A stretch of DNA of 64,000 nucleotides from Cyclobacterium salsum (GCF_010119245.1 NZ_WNKG01000009.1:124001-188000), one strand, 5' to 3'. Positions 52,626 to 62,697 are shown, counted from the stretch's first letter. The notes: generated from the sequence alone by a model not told the origin. A program made the numbers and translations.

Positions 52626-55600
52626 TTGGCCTTTAGTTTCTCAAATATTTTTTGGAGAATAAAGTCATTTCATCGGTACAGCATTCTACTTCCGGGAGTG
52701 TTTAGTCTGGTGTTGAGTATGTCGTATTCCGTAGCAAATGCCTATCAGGAACCGGCTTCCGATACCATTCCTACCAAGATGGACACCTTAAACAAGCGAA
52801 AGGAATTACCTTCTTACCTGCTTTGGGACGATCTCGATACCCAGCCGCTTTACCCCTATCAAAATCCATTTTTACGAAATAAATCCCCTTTTATACTATC
52901 CCCTAATCAAAACCAACGGATTGAAGTGGAAGTAGATACAGCGGTAAATTACAGGATCTATCAGGATCTGGATTCCGGTTCCCTGGATCCGGGGTATTCC
53001 CTGGACTTTGAAGATTATTCGCGGATGCAGGAATTGCGCATCCGCCAGGAATATTGGCGAAACCGCTCCAGAGGGCTTGACGGCGAGAGTGCGGTTGGGG
53101 GACGGGGCCTCATTCCTCCCATTACCATGAGTCCTACTTTTGACCGGATTTTTGGTGGAAATGAAATTACCATTGTGCCTACAGGAAATGTAAACCTGGA
53201 TTTTGGTGGCATCTTCCGAAGAATTGATAACCCATCCATTCCGATCAGGCAACAGCGCAATGGTGGATTCAACTTCAATCAACAAATACAAATGAGCGTC
53301 AACGGCATGTTGGGGGAAAAAGTACGGATTGGAGCCAATTTTGACAGCAACAATTCCTTTGATTTCGAAAACCAGCTAAAGGTGGAATATGCCGGCTTCG
53401 ACGAGGACATTCTGAAAACCATAGAAATTGGAAACGTCAGCATGCCAATCCAAAACAGCCTGATTCAGGGGGCGCAAAACCTCTTTGGTGTAAAAACACA
53501 GATGCAGTTTGGTAAACTTTTTATGACAACCGTCGCCTCCACCCAGCGGGGACGAAGGGATGAAATTGTTATCGAAGGAGGAAATCAAGGCAGGCCCTTT
53601 GAAGTCCGGGCCTCCGCTTACGATGAAAACCGCCACTTTTTTCTGGGCCATTTTTTTAGAAACAACTATGAAAACTGGTTAAGAGGTCTCCCTCAGGTGT
53701 TGTCAGGAGTACAGATCACCCGGGTAGAGGTCTATATTATGAACCGGGCCAATAACACCCAAACCCTACGAAACTTCGCCGCCTTTATGGACCTGGGAGA
53801 AGGGCAACGCATCTATAACCCGGAAAACCCCGGCATCGGTCAGGGAACCCCCCAATCTCCCGCCGCCAACAGTGCCAACGAACTTTACAATACCCTAAGG
53901 AGCAATACCGCTTACCGGGATTTCGAGACGGCTGCCACGGCCATCAGTTCTGATTTGGGACTGGAGAGAGGCGTGGAATTTGAGCAAATCAATGGTGCTC
54001 GTAAATTGGCCGAAAACGAATATACCTTTCATAGGCAGTTAGGCTATTTCAGTTTGTCCCGAAAACTCCAGAATGATGAAGTCATTGCCGTATCTTACGA
54101 ATACACCTATAACGGTCAAAGCTATAAGGTAGGAGAACTATCAGAAGATTATCAAAACAGATCAGAAGACGATGTCATCTTCCTGAAAATGCTCCGCCCG
54201 GCCAGGATCAATACCCGGATCCCTACCTGGGACCTGATGATGAAAAATATTTACAACCTGAATGCCAACCAAATTCAGAAAGACGGCTTTCAGCTTCAGG
54301 TTATTTATCGGGATGACCGTACAGGCCTGGACAACCCCAGCCTGCTGGAGGGGGAAAATGTCAAAGACATCCCGTTAATCCGCCTCCTGAAACTGGATAA
54401 CCTCAATCCGCAAAATGACCCGCAGCCAGATGGCAATTTTGACTTTGTGCAAGGCCTAACCATGATTCCCGAACAGGGGCTGGTAATCTTTCCGGTGTTA
54501 GAACCCTTCGGGGAGACCCTTGAAGACAATTTTTTACCCTCTGAGGTTAATTTGATAGATAAATTTGTTTACGATACCTTATATCGAACTACCCAGGCAG
54601 ATGCTGAGCTGGTGACACGGCTGAATAAATATTTCCTGAAAGGCAGTTTTACCTCCGGATCAGCATCCGAAATCATGCTACCTGGCCTCAATATCAGCGA
54701 GGGATCCGTGTTGGTAACTGCCGGGAACATTCCGCTGACAGAGGGAGTAGACTACACCGTTGATTACAATATCGGCCGGGTGGTCATTATCAATGAGGGC
54801 ATTTTACAATCCGGCAAACGAATCAGCGTCAGTTTTGAAAAGGCTGATTTGGTATCCTTTCAGACGCGGAGTTTGCTGGGTACTCGCCTGGATTACATGG
54901 TCAATGAAAATTTCAACATCGGCGGTACCTTCCTCTACCTCAACGAAAGACCTAATATTTCAAGAATTGCTACCGGCAATGAAACCCTTCGGAACTCTCT
55001 ATGGGGATTGGACGTGAACTACGATGAGGAATCCCTATTTCTCACCAAGCTGGCGGATGCCCTGCCTTTTACCGAGACCAAAGAACCGTCCTTGATTCAG
55101 TTTAGCGGAGAATTTGCCCACCTTATCCCGGGCACTTCCAATCAGGTGGATGGAGAAGGAGCCTCCTATATTGATGATTTTGAGACTGCCATTATCCCGT
55201 TCAATTTAGGGTCCTCCCCCCAAAACTGGAAACTAGCCGCCACCCCCGCCACCGAAGATAACCAATTCGATGAAAGTCCCATGACCGAGGATCGGCTGGG
55301 CAATGCCTACAAGCGGGCCCGGCTGGCCTGGTATTCCATCGATAACGTGTTTTACAGACCTTCAGGAAGAGGTGTCCCACCAAACATTACCAATGATGAC
55401 CGGCGAAACCATTATGTACGCAGGGTACTGCCCCAGGAAATTTTCAAGGGGCGAAACCGGGATGTGCTGATCACCCCGGAGCCCTTGTTTGAAATGGCTT
55501 ATTTTCCACACGAACGAGGCATGTATAACTTCAATCCCTCGCTGGATGCCTCCGGGTTGCTTCCCAATCCGAGGGAAAATTACGGGGGCGTTACCCGGGC

Positions 55601-58600
55601 CATTACCTCAGAAGTTGACTTTGACCGGACCAATATCGAATACATTGAATTCTGGCTAATGGACCCCTTCCTTCCAGGGCCTAATGGACGAGTGTTGGAT
55701 GGTATCTTCAATGAAAATAACACCACTGGAGGAAAACTAGTCTTTAACCTGGGAGAATTATCCGAAGACGTAATCTTAGATGGCCGCCATGCATTCGAAA
55801 ACGGCCTTCCAGCTGATGGAGAGACAGGAGGTACTGCTACCAATGAATGGGGGCGGGTAACCAACCAGCAGTTTCTCACCCCGGCGTTTGACAATTCCCC
55901 AGAGGCCCGGGAGAATCAGGACGTAGGGTTAAATGGATTGAGCAGCGAAGAGGAGGCCGAATTTTACCAGGATAGATTTCTAAACCGGTTAAACGTAACC
56001 CCCCAATCCCTGGAGCGGATCAGGGAAGATCCTGCCGCAGATGATTTTCAGTATTACCTGGACGGTGAATTTGACCAAAACGATGTTAAAATCCTGGAAC
56101 GATACAAGCGGTTTAACGGCTTGGAAGGGAATACCCCCATCACTTCCAATACAAACCTGCCCTACACGCCTTCCGGTTCGAACGTACCGGACAATGAAGA
56201 TCTGAATAACGATAATACTTTAAATGAGGTAGAGAGCTATTACGAATACGAAGTAGATCTTCGACCTGGTGAACTTGAGGTAGGTGAGAACAATATCGTA
56301 GACCGGGTAACACACGTAGAAAACGGAGAAGAGGTCGACTGGTATTTGTTCAGGATACCGATCCGGCAGCCGGATGCATCGGTAGGAAATATATCCGGAT
56401 TTAAGTCGATCCGATTTATCCGGACTTATCTCACCGATTTTCAACAGCCTGTGGTTATGAGGATGGGGCATTTTCGGCTGGTGGGTAGTCAGTGGCGCAT
56501 TTTTCAGGAATCGCTGTTTGAAAAGGGATTTTCCGAAATACCCGAACCGGATAATTCCAACTTAACCGTCGGCGTCGTAAATATTGAAGAAAACGGGCAA
56601 GGAGGCGAAAACCAAAGTCCTTATGTATTGCCTCCCGGTATATTCAGAGATCGCGACAATACCTCCACCATAGAGCGGCAGTTGAACGAGCAATCGCTGC
56701 GGCTTTGTGTGGAAAACCTTCAAAGCAGGGACTCCCGGGCTGTATTTAAGAATGCCAGCCAGGACCTGGTCCAATACGGCCGGCTTAAAATGTTTTTGCA
56801 TGCCGATAGTCAGGATGCCAACGATGGCGAGTTGACAGCCTTCTTGCGTATCGGTACGGACTACACCGACAATTATTACGAAATCGAGGTGCCCCTGAAC
56901 ATCACACCACCCGGCACACGAGATCCCCGGCAAATCTGGCCATTGGAAAATGAAATTGATGTAGGGATCGATGAAATTGTAGGGGTGAAAGCGGAAAGAG
57001 ACAACAACCAACGGCCTCAGAACCTCCCCTATTCCGTTCAGGTGAGGCAATACCGGATCACCGTTGTGGGCCGGCCTGAATTGAATTTCATACAGGGAAT
57101 GATGATTGGTATCCGCAACCCCGGGAATACCGGAGGAGCCAGCAAATCCGTTTGTGTCTGGGCGAATGAATTGCGGGCCACTGATTTCAATAAATCCTCC
57201 GGTTGGGCCGCCAATGCCCGATTAAATGCTCAAATTGCGGATGTGGCTACGATTTCTTCCTCCATAAGGCACAATACCTTCGGCTTTGGGGGATTGGAAA
57301 CCCGGTTATCGGAAAGGGCTCGGGAATCCACCACCCAATACGACATTTCGGCCAATGTAAGTGTGGATAAAATATTACCGGAAGGAATGGGCTTCAGCAT
57401 TCCGCTATATGTAAGTGTGGAAAACTCCTCCACGAAACCGGAGTTTGACCCCTTAAATCCAGACGTTCCTTTCGAAATAGCCCTGCAGAAATTCCGCTCG
57501 GATTCAGAGCGGGAGGCCTATCAAAACCTGGTTTTGGACCAGTCCAAACGAAATAATTTTAGTCTGAACAATGTGCGCAAAATCAGGGACCCTGAAAAAG
57601 AAACCAACCGGCTCTATGACCTGGAAAACTTCTCCTTCTCCTATGCTTACGGCTCCGTAAGGCAGAGCAATACCCAATTGGAAAGTTACAATTTCGAAAC
57701 CTACAGGGGAAGTATTGCCTATAATTACCAGCCGGATCCGCTGGTGGTCACCCCCTTTCAAAAAATAGGCTTTTTGCGAAGCGACCACTTGCAATTGATC
57801 CGGGATTTCAATATCAATTTTTCCCCCAGCCAGGTTTCGGCAAGAATCGACGTGGACAGAAGGTTTATGCGCACCCAAAACCGCAACGACCAACTCAGTA
57901 CGGCCGGAGTCGATCCCTTATTTCAGAAAAGTTTTTACATTAACCGCTTTTACAGTTTAAATTGGGACCTCACAGAAAGCCTCTCGGTAGATGTGAGTTC
58001 CAGCGTAAGCGCCGTAGTAGACGAACCAGAAGGAGACCTGGATACGGAGGGAAAACTGGATTCATTGAGAAACAATATCAGAAGACTGGGCAGGACCACT
58101 AACTACAACCAGCAAGCCGTGGTAAACTACAGCGTCCCGCTGGAAAAATCGCCGCTGACAGACTGGATTAGTGCCGACTTGAGGTATGAAGCTACCTACA
58201 GTTGGCTCACCGGCGCCATTGGGCAAAAAGACACCCTGGGTAATGTCATTCAGAATTCACGGGACCGGTCGATTTCGGGCAAGTTGGATCTGGTACAACT
58301 CTATAATAAAAACAAGCGACTCAATGCCCTGAATGCGCCAAAACGTCCCAGCATACCCGGCAGCACTCCTGCACCTGCCGCCTCCGATGACGAGGAAGAG
58401 GACGAGGAACCCTCCACCGAAGGTATTGTGGCAGATGCCCTGAAATTTCTGATGATGATAAAAGAGGTGAATTTCAGGTATCAGATCACCGAAGGTACCT
58501 TCCTACCCGGCTACCTTCCAAACACGGGCTTACTGGGCATGGACCGTAGTTTTCTAAATCCGGGACTTGGCTTTTTAATGGGAAGCCAAAACAGTGACAT

Positions 58601-59789
58601 CCGCTTCGAACTGGCCAATCGGGGCGTTTTGGCTGCCAGCAGCTCGCTTACGCAAGCGTTTCGTCAAAACCAATCTAAAAACTTACAGGTCAGCTCTCTG
58701 ATAGAGCCATTAACAGATTTTCGGATTACGGTAGACTTCCGAAAACGGGAAAATGGGGATTATAGTGAAATATTTCGCAGGTCCGGACCGGGAGAAGAAG
58801 ATTTCACCTCGGTCAATCCCAACAGGCTGGGCTCCTACAGCATCAGTTACAACATCCTGAAAACAGTATTCAATGGCCAGGACACGCAAAATGTTTCGCC
58901 TCTTTTCACAAACTTTGAAAACTACCGTACCATTATCCAGTCCAGGCTGGAAACAGAAAATCCGGGTGGGGCCTATAACATCAACGGGCAAAATGTATTA
59001 ATCCCCGCCTTTTTAGCTGCTTATTCGGGTCAAGAAGCCTCTTCCGTTTCGCTGAATCCATTCCCCAAATTTCCGCTACCAAATTGGCGGTTAGAATACC
59101 GGGGACTGGCCCGCTTACCTGCCTTAAGCGAATACTTTTCTTCCATTAACCTAACGCATAATTATACTTCGCGCTATGAAGTCAGTAATTTTTCCAATGC
59201 CCTGATTTACCAGGAAGGATTGGAATTGTACAATACCCTGCAACAACTTCCCATGCCCAGCATGACCGATGAATTTGGGTCATATATCCCCATTATGATT
59301 TTGAACGATGTCGTCATTTCGGAGGAATTTGGCCCCCTGATTGGCTTGGACTTACTGACCAAAGACCGGATGAATATTAGCTTTGAATACAATACCCAAA
59401 GAACCATCGGATTAAATTTTTCCAATGCCCAGGTAACGGAACAAAACAGCCAGGACTTTCGCTTTGACCTGGGGTATACCAAGGCCGGAGTAAAGGTACC
59501 CTTCAAGATTCAAGGGAGACAAGAGGTGTTGAATAACGACCTGACCATACGGATTTCTACCCGAATCGTGGATACGAATACCATACAGCGGAAAATCGAG
59601 GGAGAAAACACACTAACGAATGGAAACCTGAACGTTCAGATGCGGCCCAGTGTGGGGTATGTGGTCAATCAAAAACTGAATATTCAGTTTTATTTTGACC
59701 GAACCATCAACGATCCGAAAGTATCTACCGCTTTCAGAAGAAGTTCAACCTCTTTTGGAGGACAATTGACATTTAATTTAAGCCAATAA
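52626..59789 (+). CDS. sprA: SprA, T9SS outer-membrane translocon
   Basis: SprA (Sov) forms the giant 36-strand barrel of the type IX secretion system that exports CTD-tagged proteins such as the adhesin encoded near 13-17 kb. The 2387-residue length is normal. A signal peptide (L-V-L-S-M-S-Y-S-V-A-N-A) precedes the conserved N-terminal segments: I-T-M-S-P-T-F-D-R-I-F-G-G-N near 170, V-R-I-G-A-N-F-D-S and Q-S-L-I-Q-G-A-Q-like N-S-L-I-Q-G-A-Q-N-L-F-G-V-K near 280. A short acidic run D-D-E-E-E-D-E-E near residue 1920 is an exposed loop. The C-terminus ends in a barrel strand, L-T-F-N-L-S. The start codon is TTG without a Shine-Dalgarno site; no in-frame ATG would keep the signal peptide. It is co-directional with maeB-ruvA and gcvH. 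Confidence 0.97.
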   Translation: MAFSFSNIFWRIKSFHRYSILLPGVFSLVLSMSYSVANAYQEPASDTIPTKMDTLNKRKELPSYLLWDDLDTQPLYPYQNPFLRNKSPFILSPNQNQRIEVEVDTAVNYRIYQDLDSGSLDPGYSLDFEDYSRMQELRIRQEYWRNRSRGLDGESAVGGRGLIPPITMSPTFDRIFGGNEITIVPTGNVNLDFGGIFRRIDNPSIPIRQQRNGGFNFNQQIQMSVNGMLGEKVRIGANFDSNNSFDFENQLKVEYAGFDEDILKTIEIGNVSMPIQNSLIQGAQNLFGVKTQMQFGKLFMTTVASTQRGRRDEIVIEGGNQGRPFEVRASAYDENRHFFLGHFFRNNYENWLRGLPQVLSGVQITRVEVYIMNRANNTQTLRNFAAFMDLGEGQRIYNPENPGIGQGTPQSPAANSANELYNTLRSNTAYRDFETAATAISSDLGLERGVEFEQINGARKLAENEYTFHRQLGYFSLSRKLQNDEVIAVSYEYTYNGQSYKVGELSEDYQNRSEDDVIFLKMLRPARINTRIPTWDLMMKNIYNLNANQIQKDGFQLQVIYRDDRTGLDNPSLLEGENVKDIPLIRLLKLDNLNPQNDPQPDGNFDFVQGLTMIPEQGLVIFPVLEPFGETLEDNFLPSEVNLIDKFVYDTLYRTTQADAELVTRLNKYFLKGSFTSGSASEIMLPGLNISEGSVLVTAGNIPLTEGVDYTVDYNIGRVVIINEGILQSGKRISVSFEKADLVSFQTRSLLGTRLDYMVNENFNIGGTFLYLNERPNISRIATGNETLRNSLWGLDVNYDEESLFLTKLADALPFTETKEPSLIQFSGEFAHLIPGTSNQVDGEGASYIDDFETAIIPFNLGSSPQNWKLAATPATEDNQFDESPMTEDRLGNAYKRARLAWYSIDNVFYRPSGRGVPPNITNDDRRNHYVRRVLPQEIFKGRNRDVLITPEPLFEMAYFPHERGMYNFNPSLDASGLLPNPRENYGGVTRAITSEVDFDRTNIEYIEFWLMDPFLPGPNGRVLDGIFNENNTTGGKLVFNLGELSEDVILDGRHAFENGLPADGETGGTATNEWGRVTNQQFLTPAFDNSPEARENQDVGLNGLSSEEEAEFYQDRFLNRLNVTPQSLERIREDPAADDFQYYLDGEFDQNDVKILERYKRFNGLEGNTPITSNTNLPYTPSGSNVPDNEDLNNDNTLNEVESYYEYEVDLRPGELEVGENNIVDRVTHVENGEEVDWYLFRIPIRQPDASVGNISGFKSIRFIRTYLTDFQQPVVMRMGHFRLVGSQWRIFQESLFEKGFSEIPEPDNSNLTVGVVNIEENGQGGENQSPYVLPPGIFRDRDNTSTIERQLNEQSLRLCVENLQSRDSRAVFKNASQDLVQYGRLKMFLHADSQDANDGELTAFLRIGTDYTDNYYEIEVPLNITPPGTRDPRQIWPLENEIDVGIDEIVGVKAERDNNQRPQNLPYSVQVRQYRITVVGRPELNFIQGMMIGIRNPGNTGGASKSVCVWANELRATDFNKSSGWAANARLNAQIADVATISSSIRHNTFGFGGLETRLSERARESTTQYDISANVSVDKILPEGMGFSIPLYVSVENSSTKPEFDPLNPDVPFEIALQKFRSDSEREAYQNLVLDQSKRNNFSLNNVRKIRDPEKETNRLYDLENFSFSYAYGSVRQSNTQLESYNFETYRGSIAYNYQPDPLVVTPFQKIGFLRSDHLQLIRDFNINFSPSQVSARIDVDRRFMRTQNRNDQLSTAGVDPLFQKSFYINRFYSLNWDLTESLSVDVSSSVSAVVDEPEGDLDTEGKLDSLRNNIRRLGRTTNYNQQAVVNYSVPLEKSPLTDWISADLRYEATYSWLTGAIGQKDTLGNVIQNSRDRSISGKLDLVQLYNKNKRLNALNAPKRPSIPGSTPAPAASDDEEEDEEPSTEGIVADALKFLMMIKEVNFRYQITEGTFLPGYLPNTGLLGMDRSFLNPGLGFLMGSQNSDIRFELANRGVLAASSSLTQAFRQNQSKNLQVSSLIEPLTDFRITVDFRKRENGDYSEIFRRSGPGEEDFTSVNPNRLGSYSISYNILKTVFNGQDTQNVSPLFTNFENYRTIIQSRLETENPGGAYNINGQNVLIPAFLAAYSGQEASSVSLNPFPKFPLPNWRLEYRGLARLPALSEYFSSINLTHNYTSRYEVSNFSNALIYQEGLELYNTLQQLPMPSMTDEFGSYIPIMILNDVVISEEFGPLIGLDLLTKDRMNISFEYNTQRTIGLNFSNAQVTEQNSQDFRFDLGYTKAGVKVPFKIQGRQEVLNNDLTIRISTRIVDTNTIQRKIEGENTLTNGNLNVQMRPSVGYVVNQKLNIQFYFDRTINDPKVSTAFRRSSTSFGGQLTFNLSQ

Positions 59790-59791
59790 TT

Positions 59792-59820
59792 TTGTCCTGA
59801 TAAGAAACATTGTATTTTTG
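59792..59820 (+). promoter_or_regulatory. Promoter of gcvH
   Basis: TTG, an 18-base spacer and TATTTTTG match the Bacteroidota consensus exactly. The -7 box ends 19 bases before the gcvH ATG and the -33 element lies just past the sprA stop, so gcvH need not depend on the sprA transcript. Confidence 0.75.
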
Positions 59821-59839
59821 AACCGTTAACGACTAGCCA

Positions 59840-60217
59840 ATGAATTTTCCGAAAAATTTACAGTACACCAAAGACCACGAATGGGTCCGAATAGAAGGTA
59901 AGACGGCCATAATAGGCATCACCGATTTTGCTCAAAAGGAATTAGGAGACATCGTCTTTGTAGAGGTGGACACCGTAGGGGAAAGCCTGGATGCAGGAGG
60001 GATTTTTGGCTCTGTAGAGGCCGTAAAAACGGTTTCCGACTTATTTATGCCCGTCAGTGGCAAAATTCTGGAATTAAATGAGGAATTAGAAGATTCTCCG
60101 GAATTAGTCAATGACGATCCCTATGACAAAGGATGGATGATCAAAATCGAATTAGACGATGATGCGGACCTGGCTTTACTTTCACCAGAGGAGTACGAAT
60201 CGCTGATCGGGCAATAA
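59840..60217 (+). CDS. gcvH: Glycine cleavage system H protein
   Basis: The 125-residue protein carries the lipoyl arm that shuttles the methylamine of glycine between GcvP, GcvT and GcvL. The lipoylated lysine lies in V-E-A-V-K-T-V-S-D near residue 63, within the hammerhead beta fold; the N-terminal Y-T-K-D-H-E-W-V-R and the C-terminal [10 protein letters not shown] are standard. gcvT and gcvP are not nearby. The neighbourhood of sprA and gcvH is typical for Bacteroidota. Confidence 0.96.
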   Translation: MNFPKNLQYTKDHEWVRIEGKTAIIGITDFAQKELGDIVFVEVDTVGESLDAGGIFGSVEAVKTVSDLFMPVSGKILELNEELEDSPELVNDDPYDKGWMIKIELDDDADLALLSPEEYESLIGQ

Positions 60218-60223
60218 AGGAGG
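60216..60223 (+). promoter_or_regulatory. Unusually strong Shine-Dalgarno site
   Basis: AAAGGAGG overlaps the gcvH stop codon and lies four bases before a TTG start. Such a strong site is rare in Bacteroidota, which mostly ignore Shine-Dalgarno pairing. It supports TTG 60228 as the start of the VanZ-like gene. Confidence 0.65.
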
Positions 60224-60227
60224 AACT

Positions 60228-60608
60228 TTGAATCTTAGAAAATTGCTCGCATTCGGATGGTCAATAGGCATGGCTTATGCCCTATTTAGTCCTGGCAGCA
60301 ACGTTCCGGAGCTTCCCCGTTTCTATGGTTCGGATAAATTAATCCATTTTGGAATGTTTTTCGGAATGGCATTTCTCTGGAGTAGGGTTATTCGCCAAAA
60401 ACTAAACCCAGAGAAGCGGGAAAAATCAAAATATTTTACTAATTATTTAGTTTTATGGATTTTTATTGCTATCTTCACAGAGTACTTGCAAGTACTGGTT
60501 CCGGGCAGATCTTTTGATTACCTGGATATTACCACCAATATATTGGGGGGAACTATTGGTACAGTTATTTTTGTTTATATGAATAAGAAGGGTAGCACTC
60601 TTGTATAA
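60228..60608 (+). CDS. VanZ-like membrane protein
   Basis: The 126-residue protein has four hydrophobic helices and the VanZ-family pattern: an N-terminal helix with Y-A-L-F-S-P-G-S, then D-K-L-I-H-F-G-M-F-F-G-M-A, a third helix with F-T-E-Y-L-Q and a conserved P-G-R-S-F-D-Y-L-D-I-T-T-N-I-L-G-G. VanZ in enterococci gives teicoplanin resistance; the function of these short homologues is not known. The start is TTG with a strong Shine-Dalgarno site. It is flanked by gcvH and a TonB gene in a conserved order. Confidence 0.87.
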   Translation: MNLRKLLAFGWSIGMAYALFSPGSNVPELPRFYGSDKLIHFGMFFGMAFLWSRVIRQKLNPEKREKSKYFTNYLVLWIFIAIFTEYLQVLVPGRSFDYLDITTNILGGTIGTVIFVYMNKKGSTLV

Positions 60609-60681
60609 ATAAAAATAATTTGTTATGATTGTTACTTGGAATACACAAACAGAATCAATAAAATAAAAAAGGAATTATACC

Positions 60682-61356
60682 ATGGAAGCCAAAAAAACAC
60701 CAAAAGCTGATCTAAGCAAGAAAACAGGAATGTTCCTGAACCTTGGGTTGATGGTCAGTGTTGGTCTGGTTCTATTCGCTTTTGAGTACAAGTCTTATAA
60801 TGATGGCCTGCTCAAGGATTTAGGATCGATCGATGACGACTTTGAAGAATTATTAGATATTCCGATCACGGAGCAACCGCCACCACCACCGCCACCGGTA
60901 GAGCAGCCTGAGATTAAGGAAATCCCCGATGAGGTGGAGATTGAAGAAAAAATCGAAGTAAACTTCGACGTGGATGTTCAGGAAGAAACCGTCATTAAAG
61001 AGGTTGAGATTTCAGAGGCACCCGTTGAGGAAAAAGCAGAGGAAATCTTCGATGTAGTGGAAAACATGCCTACCCCTCCGGGAGGAATGGAAGGATGGAA
61101 CAAATACCTTTCTAATAACCTGAAATACCCAACTCAAGCCAGAAGGATGGGAATCGAAGGCACCGTGTACGTTGTTTTCGTAGTGAATACGGATGGTTCC
61201 ATCCAGGATGTTGGCATCCTGAGGGGAATCGGCGGAGGCTGCGATGAAGAGGCCATGAGAGTGGTTCGAAATGCGCCAGCCTGGGAACCAGGAAGACAGC
61301 GTGGACGTCCCGTTAGAGTAAAAATGAGACTTCCGATCCGATTTAAGCTAAGCTAA
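60682..61356 (+). CDS. TonB-family energy transducer
   Basis: The 224-residue protein has a cytoplasmic start, one transmembrane helix (L-N-L-G-L-M-V-S-V-G-L-V-L-F-A-F near 16-33), a proline run (seven P near residues 72-78) and Glu/Val-rich periplasmic spacer, and a TonB C-terminal domain (about 135-224: L-K-Y-P-T-Q-A-R-R-M-G-I-E-G-T-V-Y-V and G-G-C-D-E-E-A). It couples the proton gradient from ExbBD to outer-membrane receptors, possibly including the SusC protein near 23 kb. exbB and exbD are absent here. A terminator follows 29 bases after the stop. Confidence 0.94.
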   Translation: MEAKKTPKADLSKKTGMFLNLGLMVSVGLVLFAFEYKSYNDGLLKDLGSIDDDFEELLDIPITEQPPPPPPPVEQPEIKEIPDEVEIEEKIEVNFDVDVQEETVIKEVEISEAPVEEKAEEIFDVVENMPTPPGGMEGWNKYLSNNLKYPTQARRMGIEGTVYVVFVVNTDGSIQDVGILRGIGGGCDEEAMRVVRNAPAWEPGRQRGRPVRVKMRLPIRFKLS

Positions 61357-61385
61357 TTTCTAACAGTAAATGTTACATTGAATAT

Positions 61386-61418
61386 AAAACCATAGGTGTT
61401 ACCATCTATGGTTTTTTT
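61386..61418 (+). terminator. Rho-independent terminator after tonB
   Basis: AAAACCATAG-gtgttaccat-CTATGGTTTT forms a perfect 10-bp stem followed by three more T. It ends the long plus-strand block that starts at maeB or before. Confidence 0.88.
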
Positions 61419-61435
61419 ATTTAACTGCCTCCATT

Positions 61436-61795
61436 ATGGTAAAGAACGTATTTGGACTAGCCCTTAAACCTTGCTGTTTCTCACCTAAAACAGGGTTCTA
61501 CCGAGATGGATATTGTCTCACCGGTGCAGATGACACAGGTACCCATACCGTCTGTGCGATCATGACCAAAGAATTTTTGGAATTTAGCCAGTCGGTGGGC
61601 AACGATTTGACTACGCCCCGGCCAGCATACGATTTTCCAGGCTTACACCCCGGTGACAAGTGGTGCCTATGTCTTACCCGATGGATTCAGGCCTACCATG
61701 CCAATGTCGCTCCCAAAGTACTATTGGAGGCTACACACGAAAAAACACTAGACCTGATAGGACTGGACGAATTGGTGAAATTCGCGGCCAAATAA
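61436..61795 (+). CDS. DUF2237 family protein
   Basis: The 119-residue protein matches DUF2237 nearly end to end: N-V-F-G-x-x-L-K-P-C-C near the start, T-G-F-Y-R-D-G-Y-C-L-T-G, H-T-V-C-A-I-M-T, S-V-G-N-D-L-T-T-P-R-P, F-P-G-L-x-P-G-D-K-W-C-L-C and L-E-A-T-H-E. Six cysteines and several His are conserved in the family and might bind metal. No function is known. It follows the tonB terminator by 18 bases, so it has its own short promoter region or relies on read-through. It is convergent with yicC, with seven bases between the stops. Confidence 0.92.
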   Translation: MVKNVFGLALKPCCFSPKTGFYRDGYCLTGADDTGTHTVCAIMTKEFLEFSQSVGNDLTTPRPAYDFPGLHPGDKWCLCLTRWIQAYHANVAPKVLLEATHEKTLDLIGLDELVKFAAK

Positions 61796-61802
61796 GGAGG
61801 GA

Positions 61803-62684
61803 CTACAAAATATTTAATGCCTGTTCCTTTATCTTCTCCAGTTCATCTTTCATGTTGATCACCTGATGCTGTATCGTGGCATCATTGGCTTTGGAGCCAA
61901 TGGTATTGATCTCCCTACCCAATTCCTGGCTCACAAAGCCCATTTTCTTACCCTCGGATCGGTCCGAATACAGCACCTGCGAAAACAACTTTAAATGCGC
62001 TTCGAGTCGCACTATTTCCTCTGATATATCCAGCTTTTCGAAATAGTAAATCAATTCCTGTTCAAAGCGATTGGCATCAAAATCCTGCTCTTTGACCCAG
62101 TCTGAAAAATTATTCTTTATTTTATTTTTTAGCCGTTCTTTACGAATCGGTACCAATTCCTTGATGGAATCCAGACTACTCTGAATCAGGTCCAGGCTTT
62201 CGGAAAATTTCTCCATCAATACAGCCCCCTCCCTGATTCTGGAGAGGTCACATTCTTCCAAGGCTTGTACTAGCACTTCCTTTACTTTTTCCCACGCTTC
62301 TGTACTGCCTGTTTTGTCCGAATTTGAAAGCACCACGTTCGGAGATTGCAGTGCCAGTTTGAATAGTTCCGGTGTATTGGTCTCCACCGATGCAGCCATT
62401 TCAGCATATTTCTGAAAATAACGTTGAAAAAGTTCTTCCTGTATCACGATGGGAAGTTCGTCTTCGATTTTTGACACAAATTCAATGGAGATCATCACCT
62501 TTCCTCTCTCCAGGGCAGCAGATACCAGGGTTTTTACCTCCGTTTCTTTATCCGAAAACTGTTTGGGAGACCTGAAACTAAGATCAAGAAACTTGGAATT
62601 CAGTGTTTTTATTTCAATCTGAATCGAATAATTCTGGTCTTCAAAGGCAGCCAGGCCAAAGCCTGTCATGGATTTTATCATCAC
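61803..62684 (-). CDS. yicC: YicC/YloC family endoribonuclease
   Basis: The 293-residue protein starts I-K-S-M-T-G-F-G, the family hallmark, has E-I-K-T-L-N-S-K-F-L-D near residue 26 and ends with the DUF1732 region (E-E-I-V-R-L-E-A-H-L, G-K-K-M-G-F-V-S-Q-E-L-G-R-E-I-N-T-I-G-S-K-A). E. coli YicC is an endoribonuclease that helps degrade small RNA such as RyhB. Two ATG codons stand side by side at the start; the second is the more common family start. It begins 13 bases after the barrel protein gene upstream and may be co-transcribed with it. Confidence 0.94.
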   Translation of the reverse strand: MMIKSMTGFGLAAFEDQNYSIQIEIKTLNSKFLDLSFRSPKQFSDKETEVKTLVSAALERGKVMISIEFVSKIEDELPIVIQEELFQRYFQKYAEMAASVETNTPELFKLALQSPNVVLSNSDKTGSTEAWEKVKEVLVQALEECDLSRIREGAVLMEKFSESLDLIQSSLDSIKELVPIRKERLKNKIKNNFSDWVKEQDFDANRFEQELIYYFEKLDISEEIVRLEAHLKLFSQVLYSDRSEGKKMGFVSQELGREINTIGSKANDATIQHQVINMKDELEKIKEQALNIL

Positions 62685-62697
62685 AAAAGATTTGTCT

